Assembly (NCBI GenBank): GCA_016946835.1
Contig: JACVTC010000040.1
Location: 495,001-517,500, forward strand
DNA length: 22,500 bases
DNA from: Neocallimastix lanati (nom. inval.)
Taxonomy: Eukaryota > Neocallimastigomycota > Neocallimastigomycetes > Neocallimastigales > Neocallimastigaceae
Direction: 5' to 3'
Part shown: positions 1-11,800 of the stretch, piece after piece
How the letters are laid out: every line of letters begins with the position of its first letter
Numbering within the stretch: the first letter of the stretch is position 1
The notes under the pieces: model-generated
Database searches by the model: none
Told to the model about the DNA's origin: nothing
What the model saw: only the letters and a program-made list of their open reading frames with translations
Position numbers and translations under genes: made by a program

Positions 1-64
1 ATTATTATTATTATTATTATCTTTTTTCATTTTATTCTATTTTATTATTATTTTTTTTTTTTAC
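1..64 (-). other. intron of the ChAPs gene, partial
   Basis: After the exon ending at 65 the minus strand reads GTAAAA followed by A/T-rich low-complexity sequence and an (AAT)n stretch that reaches the window edge. It is the 5' part of an intron whose acceptor lies outside. Confidence 0.75.
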
Positions 65-376
65 CTTATATCCTAATCTTAAGGCTAAATTACCATATAA
101 TTCCCATTCCTTTGCTGATTGATTATAACAGAACTTTTTAATTAAATAAGGTTGTTTAACTTCAACTTGGAATAATGAGAAAACTCTAAGATCCTAGTGC
201 AAATATTAATTAAAATAAAAAAAAAAATTATAATAATAGAAATAAAAAAATATATATATAATAATAAATATATATATTTGTTATTATATTTTATATATTA
301 ATATATACTTATTTTTATATTTATATTTTAATAAAATATTTAATATTTAATTTTCATAACTAAAATAAATATGACA

Positions 377-416
<40 letters not shown>

Positions 417-627
417 TTTTTTTGAATTTTTACCTCATATAATATCATAAACATATTATCTAACCAACGTTCACATAAACGTTTGGAAGTTAATGCCATT
501 TTGTAGGAATGTCCTCTTGGTAAAAGTTTGGACTGATTTTAACATTATCAAATTTTTAAATTATTCAATTATACAATTATTATAATTATTAATATTATTA
601 ATATTATTAATATCATAAGAATAATTA

Positions 628-668
<41 letters not shown>

Positions 669-1667
669 GATTAAATCATAATAAAATACAAATAATAATA
701 ATAATAATAATAATAAAAACAACAACAATAATAATAATATAAAGAAAATGAAAAAGAAAAAGAAATAAAAGAAATAGTAAAAATAAAAAATAAGAAATAA
801 GAAATAAAAAATAAAAAATAATAAATAAAAAATAAAAAATTAAAAAATAAATTTACTTTATCATCTTCATCGTCTCCGTTATTTTCTGTTTCATCGAAGT
901 TAATATTAAGATTTTCTTTACTATGTAAAGCTTCTTCATTTTCAAATTTTAATACAACTTTGGATTCTTTTTCAACATTTTCTTTATTATCAAATTCAAT
1001 TTTTACTTTTTCATTTGTTTCTTGTGGTTTTTCTTCATCCTCATTTAAGTTGATATCGCTCATACCTTCTGTAAGAGCTTTTTCTTCTTTGGTTTCCACT
1101 TTTGTTTGTTCTTCTTCGGAGAATGGAGTGATTCTAGTAGTAATAATACCATCATCTTTAGTTTCTTGTTTATCATTATTTAATTTACTTTTACTATTTT
1201 TCTTATTTAATTTTTGATTAATTAAAGAATTTGTGGATTCCAACATTGGTTTATTTCTAATTAAACTTTGCATTCTCTTCTTAACTTGGAATTTATTTAT
1301 TTCCTTTTCTTTATCAGCTATTTTTGTTTCAGATTCTGGTGATTTAAATTGAATATTTAATTTATATTCTTCTTCCATAATGAAAACCTTGGAACGATAT
1401 TGTAATAAATTATCCCAACCAATACAATTTAAAATACGAATTAAAATATTATAAGCTTTTCTAAATGTACCGTATAATCTATTTCCTGGTAAATTTAAGA
1501 AATCAGGATGAACCTATTTTTTTTTTTTTTTTTTTTTTGATTTTTAAGTATATTATCATATATATTTATATATTATCATATTAATAATAATATTTAATGA
1601 TAATATTAATATCGTTAGAACCATTATAATTTATATAATTTAATATTTATTTAATAATTACTATACA

Positions 1668-1698
<31 letters not shown>

Positions 1699-1781
1699 CC
1701 TATTTAATTTATAATTTACTTATTAATACTATTAATTCTATTTTTATTATCAAGATAAAAAAAAAAAAAGTATTAAATATA

Positions 1782-1813
<32 letters not shown>

Positions 1814-2890
1814 ATTATTATTAAAAAAAAAAAAAAATTAAACTTACATCTTTAAATTTATCATCAATAGAATTATCATTTTCTTCATTATAATATAAAG
1901 TATTTAAGGCATGAAGTTCTGAATCATAAATGGTCGGAATATTTTCATTATGAGGAATTCTCTTTTTATTTGGTTTACAGAAATTTTTACCAGAAAGATC
2001 CTTCTTTTTATTGTTTATCATTGGACATGAATTGAGAGCTTGTAAAGCCTTTTCATATTCATTTAAATCAACATATAAATTAGCTAATAATTCCCATGGA
2101 TAAAATTCTTTAATAGAAGAAATAATAGCTTTATTAGCAATAGAGAGAGCTTCCTTGAAACGACCTCTTTCTCTAAGGAAATTAGCTTGAGTAATTAAAA
2201 GTTCATAGGATGAACAACCTCCCTTAATAGCTTGATGAAGAATAGTAATACCTTGAATTTCTTTATTACTTTCAAAATATAATTTAGATATAACAGATCC
2301 AATCTCAGGGTTCATCTTATATATTTCTTTGAAGAATTTAATAGCTTTATCTTGCTTTTTAGTTTCAGTAAAGTATTTCACAATGGCTTGAGTAAGATAA
2401 TTATTTGAAATAGTTGGATTCACAGCTTCATCATTATGTCCATGACAGTATTTTTCTTTATCATAAATAATTCTTGCAGCATTTAAGAATTCATCTTCAT
2501 CTTCTTCACTTTCAAAGAAATTTACTTTTTTAATTCCTGATATAATTTCGAAATTATCATAACTATTTTCTATTAAAATCATACACATATAAAAAATTTA
2601 TTTAATATTTTTTTTTATTTTTATTATCATTATTATCATTATTATCATTATTATTTTTTAATTATCTTAACAAATTTGATAAATTTGATATATACTAATA
2701 TAATCATCATCATAAAGAATAGCTCTTAAAATAGATGAAACGTATGTTTCAATCCATAAATCCTCGTTAGTTATTGAACATCTAAAATTAACAAAATTTA
2801 AATAAATAAACAAATAAAGAATTATTAAACAAAATATATTAATTAATAAATAAATTAATTAATTAATTAATAATAATAATAATAATAAAA

Positions 2891-2970
<80 letters not shown>

Positions 2971-3196
2971 TTGTTGTTGTTGTTGTTGTTTTTGTTTGTT
3001 TATTGTTCTTTTACCTCTTTTTACTTGAGTCAATCATATAACTAACAACACCACCTGGAATTTGAACTTCAACTCGAATATCAACATTTGAAAAAACATT
3101 ATAACAACAATAGATACCATTAACTATTTTCCAACTAGAAAGTGGAAGCCATAAATTACCTTTATTTTCCTATTATTATAAATATAAATATATATA

Positions 3197-3233
<37 letters not shown>

Positions 3234-3262
3234 TTCTAAATATCAATTTACTATTACAATTA

Positions 3263-3296
<34 letters not shown>

Positions 3297-4359
3297 TAAC
3301 TTTATATATTGATTTGAACATTTTTAATAATAATTTTATTTTATACATACAATTGAATTAATTAATTTATTAATATAGGTAGCTAATGAAGCGGAAGAAC
3401 TATTTTTCATTTCATTTTATATTATTCGTTATTTAATATTATATAAGAATTTTAAATTTTTACTTTATTATTAAAAAAATAATAAAATAATAATAATAAT
3501 TTTAATAAAATAAAATAAATTACCTTGCATTATTACCCAAAACATAGTGATAAGAACTTTCCTGTTATTTTTATTTTTATTTATTTGATTTTTTTTTTTT
3601 TTAAAAAAAGGAAATAAATACATATATATATAATATTATTTATTTATCTATATTAATTATATATTTTATTATCATTTAATTATAATTAAAATCCAAAGTT
3701 TAAAATTTAAAATTTACATTTGCATTGATTTTACTGTTTGTTTTTAAAATATAACATAAATCTGGGGGGCCTAATTCATTTATTTTATCTTATGAAAAAA
3801 AGTAATATATAATTATTTAAAATTTGAAATTGTTTTTTTAATAACATTCTAATTATTTATAATACCTATTGAATTTGTTCTAGTTTTCATAGATTCACCT
3901 ATGGATAATTCCATAAGTTCTGGAGTGTCTATTTAATATTTTTAACATTTAAAAAAAAATATTGGTAATTTTCAGGTTATTATTTTTGTTTGTTACATAT
4001 ATATATTTATATGGAAATTATAATAATATCATAACAAACACAACATAAATAAGTACAAAAAATAAAAAAGTATCATTTACAAAAATGTAATATTTCTTAT
4101 TTATATAATTGATATGTTAAAAAAAAAAATTAATGATAATAAATAAAATATGTAATCTATAATGTAACCTTGAAATTTCAATTATAAAATTAAATATATT
4201 TAAAATAATATTTTATATTTGATTTTTATGATGTATTTAAATTAATTATTATATTAATAAAAGTATCTTAGTCTACCAATTAAAAACAACATTATATTTA
4301 AATTATTTCATAACTAAAGTAAAACAAATTATATTACCTTTTAAAAATGATGGAGCCAT
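65..4359 (-). CDS. ChAPs family protein (Chs5-Arf1-binding, Bud7/Bch1-like exomer adaptor), 11 exons, 3' end outside window
   Basis: Exons on the minus strand, joined by hand with consistent phase and GT...AG borders: 4338-4359, 3866-3928, 3718-3770, 3524-3561, 3351-3399, 3015-3169, 2696-2781, 1848-2569, 857-1513, 434-532, 65-193 (691 codons so far). ChAPs proteins bind Arf1 and Chs5 at the trans-Golgi and select cargo such as chitin synthase for export to the plasma membrane. Family signatures seen: GPPDLCY (residues 29-35), a WLPLSSW...Y segment in exon 6, TPR-like helices in exon 8 (PWELLANLY about 313, ALNSCPM 333-339), LPGNRLYGTFRKAY and GWDNLLQYRSKVFIMEEEY in exon 9 (397-446), SKRLCERWLDNMFMILYE in exon 10 and EWELYGNLALRLGYK in exon 11. 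About 160 residues rich in Lys/Glu/Asp (roughly 455-615) separate the last conserved blocks. The ATG at 4359 opens a 22-nt first exon; this is the least certain part. Yeast members are about 720-770 residues (from memory), so a short C-terminal part lies left of position 65. Family call is firm; Bud7/Bch1/Chs6 orthology is not resolved. Confidence 0.9.
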
Positions 4360-5155
4360 TTTAATTTTTATTAATTATAAAAAAATAATATTATTATTAT
4401 TTTGTTTCTTTGGTACAATAAATATTAATAAATATTATTGAGGTTTATTGAATAAACAATTTTTAACAAAAGAAAATATTGGTTCGAAAATAAAAATAAT
4501 AAATAAAAAAAAAAAAACTAAATAAAAAGTTTTTTTTTTTTTTGATTCGATTATTTATTTGTATTTATTTATTTTATTAATTATTGTTTATAAATTAAAT
4601 ACATATAAAACATAAAATATTTTATATATTCTTTTCCCTTTTTTTTAATTTTCCCCTAATGAAATATAGAATTAACTATATATTTAATATTAAAAAAGAT
4701 ATAATAAAAAAAAAAACCAAAATCAAATTATGACTTCGGTTTTCTATTTTCTACTGAATATAATAAAATAAAATATAGTACAAAAAAAAAAATAATTTAT
4801 ATGATTGTAAACTTAAAATTATATAATTTGTTTAATACCTATTTAGTAGTATTTATTTATCTATTTATTAAATATATATTTAATTTATTATTTATTTATT
4901 TATTATTTATTTATTTATTTATTTATTATTTATTTATTATTTATTTATTATTTATTATTAATTAATTAATTAATATTTATTTATTTGTTTATTTACTTAT
5001 TTATTAATTGATAGATTAATAGATTATGTTTTGCATATAATTAAAAATTAAGATAGCAAAAAAAATCATATATATAAAAGTAATACAATGATATAAAATA
5101 GTGTAATTAATATCCATTTGAAAATTATAAATCTTTTTTTTTTATAATAAAAAAA
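4360..5155. other. AT-rich 5' flank of the ChAPs gene, no gene seen
   Basis: No convincing coding segment on either strand. The minus-strand complement carries a CCAAT sequence at 4478-4482, about 120 bp before the ChAPs start codon. It could be a promoter element, but a 5-mer is weak evidence. From about 4851 to 5008 there is an imperfect TTTA/TTTATTA repeat block. The rest is homopolymers and AT-rich sequence. Confidence 0.5.
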
Positions 5156-5672
5156 ATAATAATAAATAATTAATAATGAATAATAAATAATAAATAATAC
5201 ATACATAATAAATAATAAATAATAAATAATAAATAATAAATAATAAATAATAAATAATAAATAATAAATAATAAATAATAAATAATAAATAATAAATAAT
5301 AAATAATAAATAATAAATAATAAATAATAAATAATAAATAATAAATAATAAATAATAAAAACTAATAATAATAAATAATAAATAATAAATAATAAATAAT
5401 AAATAATAAATAATAAATAATAAATAATAAATAATAAATAATAAATAATAAATAATAAAAACTAATAATAATAAATAATAAATAATAAATAATAAATAAT
5501 AAATAATAAATAATAAAAACTAATAATAATAAATAATAAATAATAAATAATAAATAATAAATAATAAATAATAAATAATAAATAATAAATAATAAATAAT
5601 AAATAATAAATAATAAATAATAAATAATAAATAATAAATAATAAATAATAAATAATAAATAATAAATAATAA
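5156..5672. repeat. heptamer minisatellite, unit AATAAAT (array 1)
   Basis: About 515 bp of near-perfect 7-bp repeats (AATAAAT; complement ATTTATT). The first 50 bp are less regular. Three interruptions of the type AAAAACTAATAAT, with ACTAAT at 5361, 5461 and 5519, divide the array into blocks and shift the register by 2. Because 7 is not a multiple of 3, all minus-strand frames read as a Tyr/Leu/Phe/Ile heptad repeat; this is not a protein. The same heptamer forms the array at 17711-18410. Confidence 0.93.
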
Positions 5673-8142
5673 TGAAATTTTTTTTCATAAATATTTGAAG
5701 AATTAAATTTTAATAAATAGTTTATTTATTTTAAATTAATTTTAATATATTAGTCTTATCTATTTACAATACCATTACACTAATTAAGAAATTTATTTAT
5801 TTATTTATATTTAAACATTGATTATAGAATAGATTAAAAAAAATAAAAAAAGAATAAACTATAGTATTATATAACCATTTTTTTTATTTTTATTTTTTAT
5901 TTTGATGTATAAGTAATCTCTTATTATTTTTTTTTTTCTTAAAAAATTAAAAAAAAAAAAAGTCATAAAAATTCTAAATATAAATTTTTCAAAACAAATA
6001 AAAAAATAATTTCGAAAAAAAATATTGTGTAACCTTACATCCATAAATTTAACCTTTATTATACTGTAGATAAAAAAAAAATTTTAAAAATTATGATTCA
6101 TTAGGAAATATTTATTATGGATGGAAAATATTTAATTTATATATATTATAGTTTATTATAATATATGTTTCACCATTTGATTAATTTTTCTTTTATTTTT
6201 TATATTTTACAGAATAATTAAAAAGAAAATACTATTAATTTATTTATTTATTATCTTATTTATTTATTAATAGTTTTTATAAAATGTTTTTTATTAATAT
6301 TTATAATTTGAAAAATACATGGATATTTATACTTAATGTGGCTCATTAATACTACAATGTAAATCTTTATATGTTAATAACATAATGTATTTCAAATATA
6401 ATGAAATCAAATAATGAGAGTAATTATAATAATGAAATAATTTAATATATTTTACACAACTAAAATTAATTTAACACATATATAATAGATTTCAATATTC
6501 TAACATTTATTCAACTATTTATTATTTATTTATATAATTATTTATTTATTTAGGATGGTACATTTCATAATGTGGCGTTCAATTATAGCAATTTGACGCC
6601 ATAAATTTTTTAATATTTTATAATACAATTATAAATAAATAAATAAATAAATTATAATTAGATTTAGAAATAAATAAAATGATTTAATAAATATTTTTAC
6701 TGAGTAATTAATATTAATCTATTTAATAAAAATAAATAATAAATAATTAAATATAAAAGAAAAATAATTATATATAAATAATAAAATAAAATAATTAAAT
6801 ATAAATAGTAAATAATTAGATATAAATAAATATTTTGTTTTCTAGTATATAGCAAATAAAATATTTATAATTAAAAAAAAAAAAAAAATTAAAAACTAAT
6901 TTATTCATGGTAAATAAATTAAATAAATAAATTAAATAAATAATAAATAACTAAATATTAATAGCAAAATATAACATAAAATATTTATCATAAAATAATA
7001 TTGTCGATTTGTAGAAATTACTAAATAATACAATATTTTATTATTTAAATATCAATAAATGTTAAATAACTTGAAATAATGAATAAAAAATAGAAGTTCA
7101 TAAATTTATGTTGTGTAAAAATAAATATGCCCAAAAATATATACAAATTTATTATATATAGAAGGTAAATAATATATATATATAAAATATATTTATTAGT
7201 AACTTTTATATCTATATCATTAATTTTGAATACTATAAAATTAATAAACATGAAGGATGAAAAAAAATTTTTTTTCTAAAATTTTTAAAGAATATTTTAT
7301 TTTTAAAGGATATTTTATTTTTAAAAGATATGTAAAACTTTTAAACTTTTAATTTCAATTTTTTATTAATATAAAGAAAATTTTTTTAAAGAATATATTA
7401 TTTTTAAATACATTTAAAGAATACTTTTTTTATATTTTTAATATATATAACCTTTTTAAATTTTAAATATATATATATATATTTTAAATATTTTTTATAG
7501 ATTTCAATAATATTTTATTTTTTTAAATGTGTATATAAAAAGAAAATTTCAAGAATATTTATTTATTTTTTTTTTAAAAGAAAAAAAAGATAATAATAAT
7601 AATAATAATAAAAACTCTAATTTGACATTATTTATTAAAATTATTTATTTACTTATTTATTTATTAAACATTTAAAAAGCCACATTTTCCGAAAGACAAC
7701 TATGTAATTATTTATTTATTTATTATTATTTATTATTATTATTTATTATCCAAATATTATTACTATTTATTATTTATTATTTTATTATTATTATCTAATT
7801 ATTTATTATTATTTATTATTAATTATATTTTATTCAATTATTATTATTATTGCCTTTATTTTTAAAATAAACATTTTTAAAAGTTTTTTAAAATCTATAA
7901 TGTGTATCTTTTTATTTGTTTCGTATAAATTAACCAATAACTTTAATAGGTGTCTTAAGTAAATTATATATACCATTTTTAAGATTTCTCAATTAAATAA
8001 GGTACAGATATTATTTATTAACTATTGCGTATTATGTTGTAGAATATAAAATTTAATATGAAAATAAATTGAATAGAAACTGTTTTTTTTTTTTTTTTTA
8101 TTAGAAAATAATTAAAATATATATATATATATATATTCTATT

Positions 8143-8176
<34 letters not shown>

Positions 8177-8346
8177 TAAATAATTAAATAAATATTATAT
8201 TAATATTTTTTATTATTTAGTTATAATAATTTAAATATATTTTTATTAAAGATACTTATTGATGAATTCAAGTTAATGGTAAGAATTATATTCTACAAAG
8301 ATAAACTATAAAAAAAATTATATATATTTAATTCATAAATAATTCT
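5673..8346. other. 2.7 kb AT-rich intergenic DNA, no gene seen
   Basis: I find no conserved protein segment, tRNA or rRNA. The stretch holds poly-A/T runs, TTTA and ATTATT patches (for example 7700-7830), one GC-containing palindrome (6573-6601, listed separately) and a 32-bp word at 8179-8210 that recurs at 16017-16048. A slightly GC-richer zone lies at about 7900-8060, but its longest open frames are under 50 codons and match nothing I know. Confidence 0.6.
6573..6601. repeat. imperfect palindrome with TGGCGT / ACGCCA ends
   Basis: Left arm TGGCGTTCAATT (6573-6584) and right arm AATTTGACGCCA (6590-6601) pair at 10 of 12 positions around a 5-nt centre, ATAGC. It is one of very few GC-containing words in this intergenic stretch. 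It could be a hairpin, a protein-binding palindrome or a transposon terminal remnant; its function is unknown. Confidence 0.65.
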
Positions 8347-8541
<195 letters not shown>

Positions 8542-8683
8542 TGTTAACGTATGTTAATTTTATTAATATAAAGTTATAGTCTAGCTTAAGTTTAATAAAA
8601 TATTAAATTAAATTATATTAAATATATTGTAATTACAAATTAAAATATAAATTAGTATGTATCTAGAACAAGCCACAATTAAA

Positions 8684-8691
8684 TATAAAAA
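8684..8691 (+). promoter_or_regulatory. candidate TATA box in the 5' LTR
   Basis: TATAAAAA in the middle of the LTR, where the U3 promoter of a copia element is expected. The AT background is high, so the position inside the LTR is the main support. Confidence 0.4.
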
Positions 8692-8731
8692 CATGTAATT
8701 TTATCTGTACTTTAAATCTTTGTTAACCATT

Positions 8732-8753
8732 TATATAACACTTGCGTTATATA
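8732..8753 (+). promoter_or_regulatory. LTR hairpin, 8-bp stem, loop ACTTGC
   Basis: TATATAAC and GTTATATA are perfect reverse complements around ACTTGC. The same structure is at 14923-14944 in the 3' LTR. Its place near the LTR end suggests a role in the RNA (R/U5 structure, 3'-end formation or strand transfer), which is inference. Confidence 0.5.
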
Positions 8754-8787
8754 TCTAATTATTAATAAATAAATATTAAACAATAAT

Positions 8788-8810
8788 AGATTAAGAGTCT
8801 CAGTACTCTA
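8788..8810 (+). other. primer binding site candidate, complementary to an internal part of tRNA-Lys(CUU)
   Basis: Five bases after the 5' LTR, AGATTAAGAGTCTCA (8788-8802) is the exact complement of TGAGACTCTTAATCT, the anticodon arm of tRNA-Lys(CUU) as I remember the animal sequence (positions about 27-41). The next bases (TACTCTA) pair with TAGAG of the D arm after a one-base bulge. Pairing with the tRNA interior instead of its 3' end is the half-tRNA priming known from Drosophila copia and Ty5, which use initiator tRNA-Met. The 5-nt gap after the LTR is unusual. tRNA identity is from memory, not a search. Confidence 0.55.
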
Positions 8811-8862
8811 TAATAAATTACAAAGCTTTAAATTTAAAAATCGATTTTAACAAAGTATTAAG

Positions 8863-11800
8863 ATGGCCTATCAATTTAACTTAGCTAAGGACCAACGTCT
8901 TCGTGGTGTATCCAATTTTGCCACATGGAATTTCCTTATCATGACTGCAGCTAGGAGATATGGAATGGAAGAATTCATTGAAGAAGATGTTATCTCTCAC
9001 CTGAAGGATAATAACTATAGACTTAATCCTAATGAAGAATCTAAGACGGTAAAAGCTATCCTGAAGATTATTGAGGAATTACAATTAAATCGTGGAGAAA
9101 ATGTAAACTACAATGAAGTGTTTACTCAAAACCGAAATAGAATCATTGCTAAAGCAGAAGAGAAAGACTCTCAGTTAATGCTTATGGTGATTCAAAACGT
9201 TGAAGAAAAAATATTAAGGGAAGTTAGTAGAATGAAGAAAACATTCACAATTATGGAAAAACTAACTTCAAAATACGGTGATAAGAATAATGACACTGAA
9301 TACTGGCTCAAGAAATTGCGAAAACTTAAGGCAAATGACCGCAGCCAAATAATGAAGATGGCTGATAGCGTAAATGAAATATTCGGTGAAATGGAAGATG
9401 CCGGAGTAAATTTGACTGAAAGGGAAAAATTAAAGTACATGTTCAATATTTTACCAAATGACTTTAAAAACATTATAGATGTAACTTTAGAAACTACCGC
9501 CAGACAATTATATGAAAGTATAAAAGATAGAATTTCAGCTAGATCATATCTAGAAAATTGGGAAAATACAATGGATGAACATGATGATCATGATGATCCA
9601 ATGGATATAGATCTAATTGAAAAACGTTATAAAAATAAAAACTATTATAAAGGAAAAGGTTTTGTTAAGAAAATAAACAGAAACAATAACAAAACTAACA
9701 AAAATTTATATTGTCATATTTGTGAGATAAGAGGACATCTCACAAAAGATTGTAAATACAATATGAAAGCAAGAGAAAACAAAAAAGAAGGGAGGCAACA
9801 ATCACTCTACCAGAAAAACCATAAAAATGAAGAAAAAGAATTAAAATCATTTGGTTTAGTGGAAAAAATAACTTCTAAATATGAAGAAAGTGACAGCGAA
9901 AGAGATGATAATTTTGAAGACATCAGACCATTATGTGAACCACATATTAATGATGCTTTGCTAATTGAATCAATAAATGAACCATATAATATAGATAATG
10001 ATGAAAAATCTGTAAACATAATTGAAAGAAATATAGAAAGTAACGAAACAGTTGAATGGTATTATGATAGTGGAGCTTACGAACATGTAACTAATGATAA
10101 AAACCTTTTGAAAGATTATAAAGAAGATTTTGTACAACTAAGATGTGCAAACAATACTACTTTAGACTTTGAAGGATATGGTAGTTGTGAATTTACCATA
10201 AACAACTACCATATAAAATTAAACAAAGTGTTATATTCAAAAAAGGCACATAAAAACTTGATAAGTGCCATCGAATTCGCAAAAATAGGTATAACATCCG
10301 TTATTGAGCCAATAAGTCAAGAAAAAGTAAAATTGACTATATCTGACTGTGATAAAAATGTTATCGGAACGTTTCTATCAACTGATTTTAATCAATTTAA
10401 AATAAACACAAAAAGTATAATAAATAATCAAAATATTTTATCATTAGATGATTTAGGGCAAAACAGTCTAGAAATATGGCACAGAAGAATGGGCCATCAA
10501 TATATAAGAAATATTTCTAAACATTTAGAACTACACGAGATCAAGATCCCAAAATGTAAAGAATGTAAAGTAGTAAAAATGAAGCATTCCCCACATAATG
10601 GGAACAATCCTAAATCAAACAAGATACTTGAAGTTATACACTCTGACATTTCGGGGCCATATAACAGTTCTATTAATGACAAAAAATATTTTATAACTTT
10701 CTTGGACGAATATTCGTGGAAAGTTTGGCTCTTCACTTTAAAATCTAAAGCTGAAGCGCCAGACATTATAATCGATTTTCTAAAATACCTTAACAATCAA
10801 TTTGATAATTATAAAGTTAAAATATTTAAAACAGATGGTGGTAAAGAATATAAAAATAAGAAAATAAGAAGATACTGTAAAGATAATGGAATTGAAAAAT
10901 CATTCTCTCCACCATATTGTCCAGAAAATAATGGAAAAGCCGAAAGGATAAATCAAACAATAAAAAACACAGCTAAAACTTTATTATTTTGGGCAAAATT
11001 ATCTGAAAATTTCTGGGAATATGCAGTAAGACATGCGGCTTATTTGTATAATATGATTCCTCATGAAGGAAATAATAATTTAATACCTGATGAAGTCATA
11101 TCAGGAAAAAGTATTTCTTTAAAACACTTAAGAACTTTTGGATGTAAATGTTATTATATTGATAATATGGAAAACAAATCCAATTTCACTCCAAAAGCAA
11201 AGGAAGGAATATTTCTTGGTTTCAGCAAGAAAAATTACTCATATAGGATTATGGACATAAAAAACAAAAGAATACACCATGTCAGAGAAGTAGAATGTTT
11301 AGAGGAATGTCCAGCAAACTATATATATGAGAAAGAAGGATTTGTGGACCCATATTTCTCTTTTACAAAAATTGATAATAATATAGTAAATAATAATAAT
11401 AATGAAAATAATCATATTATAAATGAAAATATAATTAATAATATAGAAAACATAAATAATGTTCTAAACAATGAAAATAATAATTTAAATGAAAACAATA
11501 ATAATATTGATTTAAATAACATTATTGTAAACGATAATTTAAACAATATGAACATGGATAACGAGGATAATAAAATAGAAGCAGAAAATAATTTACATGA
11601 TAATAACACGAAAATAATTATTAATATTTTAGATAATATGAATAATAATAAAAATATAGATAAAGGTAAAGAAAATATGGTTTATAATATTAACAACGAC
11701 GATATAATTAATTTAAACAATAAAAATAACAAAATTAAAACCATAACCTTAGAAAAGGACACAAAAACAAATAAACTATTGGATTTTAATAAAACAAATA

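Larger units (their letters stand above)
8542..8782 (+). repeat. 5' LTR of the copia element
   Basis: 241 bp, starting TGTTAACG and ending TTAAACA, so the ends form the short inverted repeat TGTT...AACA. Reads identical to the 3' LTR. TATAAAAA at 8684-8691 is a plausible TATA box for the transcript. A perfect 8-bp stem with the 6-nt loop ACTTGC lies at 8732-8753, probably in the transcribed R/U5 part. Confidence 0.96.

Noticed and set aside
960-1217. Plus-strand frame rich in Ser, Phe and Leu
   Set aside because: Antisense of the acidic exon of the ChAPs gene, whose frame is supported by splice phase and family motifs.
5362-5688. Minus-strand open frame with a Tyr/Leu/Phe/Ile heptad pattern
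   Set aside because: It is a reading of the AATAAAT array; with a 7-bp unit every frame gives the same peptide pattern. The same holds for 18219-18437.
5859-7251. Minus-strand frames of 61 and 68 codons (5859-6044, 7045-7251)
   Set aside because: Composition is that of random AT-rich DNA (Phe, Ile, Lys, Asn, Tyr) and no conserved segment or splice structure supports them.
7950-8000. Possible terminal exon (VLSKLYIPFLRFLN) after an AATAG
   Set aside because: Very short, no upstream exon found, and no family recognised; probably chance.
8252-8278. 27-nt exon-like segment between an AG and GTAAGA, reading ILIDEFKLM
   Set aside because: No neighbouring exon in matching phase could be found on either side; splice-like words are common at this base composition.
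8783-8787. LTR end at 8787 instead of 8782 (ATAAT as part of the LTR)
   Set aside because: The TGTT...AACA ends and a 5-bp duplication fit the 241-bp LTR better, although ATAAT follows both LTRs and the point is not fully closed.
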